From Candidatus Bathyarchaeota archaeon (GTDB taxonomy: Archaea; Thermoproteota; Bathyarchaeia; Bathyarchaeales; SOJC01), in assembly GCA_030641425.1 (NCBI GenBank), contig DAOWHM010000047.1, positions 1-6,842 of the forward strand: a DNA stretch of 6,842 bases. Direction: 5' to 3'. The notes under the pieces were generated by a model. The model saw only the letters and a program-made list of their open reading frames with translations. It did no database searches and was not told where the DNA came from. How positions within the stretch are numbered: the stretch's first letter is position 1; the number at the start of each line of letters is the position of its first letter. Shown piece by piece: positions 5,192 through 6,842 of the stretch. The translations under genes were made by a program, and so were the position numbers.

Positions 5192-6259
5192 TTACCATTC
5201 TGGCTCTAGGACGACTTTTGCGGCTTTCTTGGAGTTGATGAGGTCGATTCCTTCTTCGAAATCTCTCATCGCCAGTTTATGAGTGATTATGGACCCAACT
5301 TTGTTGCGGAATTCAGGATTCGACAGTAAACCTTTGATTTGATGCCAAGTTTGGAACATTCGTCTGCCAGATATTCCATAGATGTGGGCAGCTTTGAATA
5401 TTATAGCATTGTTGAAGTCTAGTTTTACTGGTTTGTCGAAGAGACCTAGCAGGGAGACTCTTCCTCCAGGGGTTAGAATTTTGAAGGCTTGCTGCAAAGC
5501 TTGGGGTGCGCCAGACATCTCCAAGGCAACATCAACCCCTTCTCCATCTGTTTCGTCGAGAATAATCTTGTGGATGTTTTCTCCTTCTTCCCTAGCGTTT
5601 AAAACTTTATCAGCTCCCATCTTCGTAGCCAGTTCCAGTCTGACCTTGTTTGAACCGCCTGCTGTGGCGAAGATTTGTGATGCGCCTAATGTCTTCAACA
5701 AGGCGATTGCCATTAGCCCAATAGGGCCACATCCTAATACTGCCACCTTCTTCCCAGCGATGTCAGCAACATTATCCTTCGGCAAAACAGTTTGAACAGC
5801 ATTTCCTAAAGGTTCTTGAATTGACGCTATTCCTGGGTCAAGGTCAGGGTCGTTTTTCCAAGCGTTTCTCTCGGGTAACGCTACGTACTCGGCAAATGCA
5901 CCATCTCTGTCGACACCTAAAATTTCCAGATGCTGGCAGACATGCATGCGGTCTGTTTGACATTGGTAACATACGCCATCAACTATGTGAGTCTCTCCAG
6001 AGACGGAGTCTCCCATTTTAATATGTGTCACGTCTGCTCCTACGTCTACTACTTCTCCACAGAATTCGTGACCGAAGATGAGGGGGATGTTCTTTAATCT
6101 CTCCTGTGCCCATTTGTTCCAGGCCCAAATGTGAACATCTGTGCCGCATATTGAAGCGGCTTTAACTTTTACAAGCACATCTCTCCGGTCGATCGTTGGG
6201 ATTGTGACCGTTGAGATCTTTGCTCCTGGAGCTCTTCTTGTCTTGACAATAGCATACAT
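5192..6259 (-). CDS. tdh: L-threonine 3-dehydrogenase, zinc-dependent MDR family
   Basis: The 355-residue protein oxidises L-threonine to 2-amino-3-ketobutyrate. Catalytic zinc ligands are Cys38 (ICGTDVHIW), His64-Glu65 (FGHEFCGEV) and Glu149 (QEPLGNAV). The Rossmann motif GCGPIG is at 176-181. THIV, ASIQEPLGNAV, SGAPQA, ISGRRMFQTW and ITHKL are Tdh hallmarks that separate it from alcohol or sorbitol dehydrogenases. Two oddities appear. The structural-zinc lobe reads D94-x2-C97-x2-C100-x7-C108, with Asp where Tdh normally has Cys. The second Rossmann strand ends ATAGGSNK (198-205) with no acidic residue, unlike the Asp/Glu of NAD-specific Tdh, so cofactor choice may differ. GGGAG at 6271-6275 lies 11 bases before the ATG. 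kbl follows 66 bases downstream, forming the classic threonine-to-glycine pair. Confidence 0.93.
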   Translation of the reverse strand: MYAIVKTRRAPGAKISTVTIPTIDRRDVLVKVKAASICGTDVHIWAWNKWAQERLKNIPLIFGHEFCGEVVDVGADVTHIKMGDSVSGETHIVDGVCYQCQTDRMHVCQHLEILGVDRDGAFAEYVALPERNAWKNDPDLDPGIASIQEPLGNAVQTVLPKDNVADIAGKKVAVLGCGPIGLMAIALLKTLGASQIFATAGGSNKVRLELATKMGADKVLNAREEGENIHKIILDETDGEGVDVALEMSGAPQALQQAFKILTPGGRVSLLGLFDKPVKLDFNNAIIFKAAHIYGISGRRMFQTWHQIKGLLSNPEFRNKVGSIITHKLAMRDFEEGIDLINSKKAAKVVLEPEW

Positions 6260-6270
6260 ATGCTCTGCTT

Positions 6271-6275
6271 CTCCC
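6271..6275 (-). promoter_or_regulatory. Ribosome binding site of tdh
   Basis: GGGAG lies 11 bases before ATG 6259 on the minus strand and fixes that start, which also gives the family-typical N-terminus MYAIVKTR. Confidence 0.55.
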
Positions 6276-6313
6276 TTTAGGGGTTGGTTGAGTTGATAGG
6301 GATAATTCCATTT

Positions 6314-6332
6314 GGTTTTTATGTTAAAAAGC
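6314..6332. promoter_or_regulatory. Divergent promoter region between tdh and the NAD-kinase-fold gene
   Basis: Two AT-rich boxes overlap here. On the minus strand AACATAAAAACC (6325-6314) would start a tdh transcript near 6292, leaving a leader of about 33 bases with GGGAG. On the plus strand GTTAAAAAGC (6323-6332) would start a transcript near 6355, leaving about 35 bases before TTG 6390. The boxes are close enough that binding at one could exclude the other. Inferred from spacing only. Confidence 0.45.
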
Positions 6333-6389
6333 TTATCTAAGCAACCTGTCAGTCTACAGCCTAGTTTGAGTACTGGAGAAGATGCTGCA

Positions 6390-6842
6390 TTGAAGCTTGG
6401 CTTTCTCGTGAATCCTATCGCTGGAATGGGTGGGAGGGTTGGACTAAAGGGAACGGATGGTGTATTTGAAGAAGCTGTGAAGATGGGAGCAAGACCTATT
6501 GCTCCTCAACGGGCAGTCGAGTTTCTGGGAAAATTGGAGGAGAAAGGGTTAGCTAAAAGGATTCAACTGATGACTTGTCCAGCTAATATGGGTGAGAACG
6601 AAGTGAAATCCGCGGGTTTAGACGCTGAAATCTTACCTATGGTTGTTGGTGCTGAGACAACAGCTCAGGACACGAAGAAAGCTGTGACACTGATGGTTGA
6701 GTGGAAGGCTGATCTGGTTTTGTTTGTGGGTGGCGACGGAACAGCAAGAGATATTCTAGATGCATTGAACAGCTCGAATACAACTCCTGTTCTAGGTATT
6801 CCTTCAGGAGTGAAGATGTACAGTGGAATATTCGCAATTAAC
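6390..6842 (+). CDS. ATP-NAD kinase-fold protein (COG3199/AcoX-like), 3' end cut by window edge
   Basis: This is an open frame with no stop before the right edge, so only the N-terminal 151 residues are present of a family usually some 340-380 long. It begins KLGFLVNPIAGMGGRVGLKG, typical of COG3199 proteins, then TCPANMGE (62-69), AETTAQDTKKAV (88-99), the NAD-kinase nucleotide motif FVGGDGTARD (112-121) and GIPSGVKMYSG (136-146). The fold predicts phosphorylation of NAD(H) or a related diphosphate-linked substrate; the archaeal group and bacterial AcoX are poorly characterised. I chose TTG 6390 because it gives the family N-terminus right at the first strand and has GGAG at 6375-6378. An in-frame ATG at 6321 would add 23 residues lacking family resemblance and has no ribosome site, but it remains possible. 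The gene diverges from tdh. Confidence 0.85.
   Translation, partial: MKLGFLVNPIAGMGGRVGLKGTDGVFEEAVKMGARPIAPQRAVEFLGKLEEKGLAKRIQLMTCPANMGENEVKSAGLDAEILPMVVGAETTAQDTKKAVTLMVEWKADLVLFVGGDGTARDILDALNSSNTTPVLGIPSGVKMYSGIFAIN

Noticed and set aside
5382..5795. 137-codon plus-strand open frame
   Set aside because: Entirely antisense to tdh, whose zinc and Rossmann motifs are unambiguous.
6321..6389. Upstream ATG start for the NAD-kinase-fold gene
   Set aside because: No ribosome site, overlap with the likely TATA box, and a 23-residue extension unlike the family N-terminus; kept only as an alternative.

Overview
The window looks archaeal. The evidence is an EndoQ-type PHP nuclease, a COG3199-type (AcoX-like) NAD-kinase-fold protein, a degraded archaeal-style tyrosine recombinase, AT-rich boxes about 25 bases ahead of likely transcript starts, and Shine-Dalgarno sequences resembling AGGAGGTGATC. 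Gene style suggests an uncultured TACK-type archaeon such as a Bathyarchaeia member. That placement is a guess from protein resemblance and was not tested.

Left part (1-1288): the 5' 253 codons of an EndoQ-like DNA repair endonuclease run leftward off the edge. Just upstream of it, on the same strand, lies the C-terminal catalytic half of a tyrosine recombinase broken by two frameshifts (799 to about 1230). Both are easy to miss because neither forms a closed open reading frame.

Middle part (1244-3060): a 347-codon gene with an N-terminal minimal nucleotidyltransferase domain and a large helical C-terminal domain of unknown function has its own TATA-like box. It looks AT-richer than its neighbours and sits beside the recombinase remnant, so it may be cargo left by a decayed element. 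A 278-base non-coding gap follows, holding inverted repeats including a 16-pair interrupted stem at 2487-2540. Then comes an OsmC-family thiol-peroxidase-like gene that ends in a strong hairpin.

Right part (3166-6842): a leftward cluster has L-threonine 3-dehydrogenase (tdh), then glycine C-acetyltransferase (kbl), then a VTT/DedA-type membrane protein. Tdh and Kbl together convert threonine and CoA to glycine and acetyl-CoA. Divergent from tdh, across a 130-base promoter region, starts an NAD-kinase-fold gene cut by the right edge. The Tdh lacks the acidic residue that usually selects NAD, and it has Asp in place of the first Cys of the structural zinc lobe.

No CRISPR array, rRNA, tRNA or intact mobile element was seen. 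No clearly new multi-gene system is visible. The best leads are the recombinase remnant with its neighbouring nucleotidyltransferase, the folded intergenic element, and the unusual Tdh beside a putative NAD kinase.
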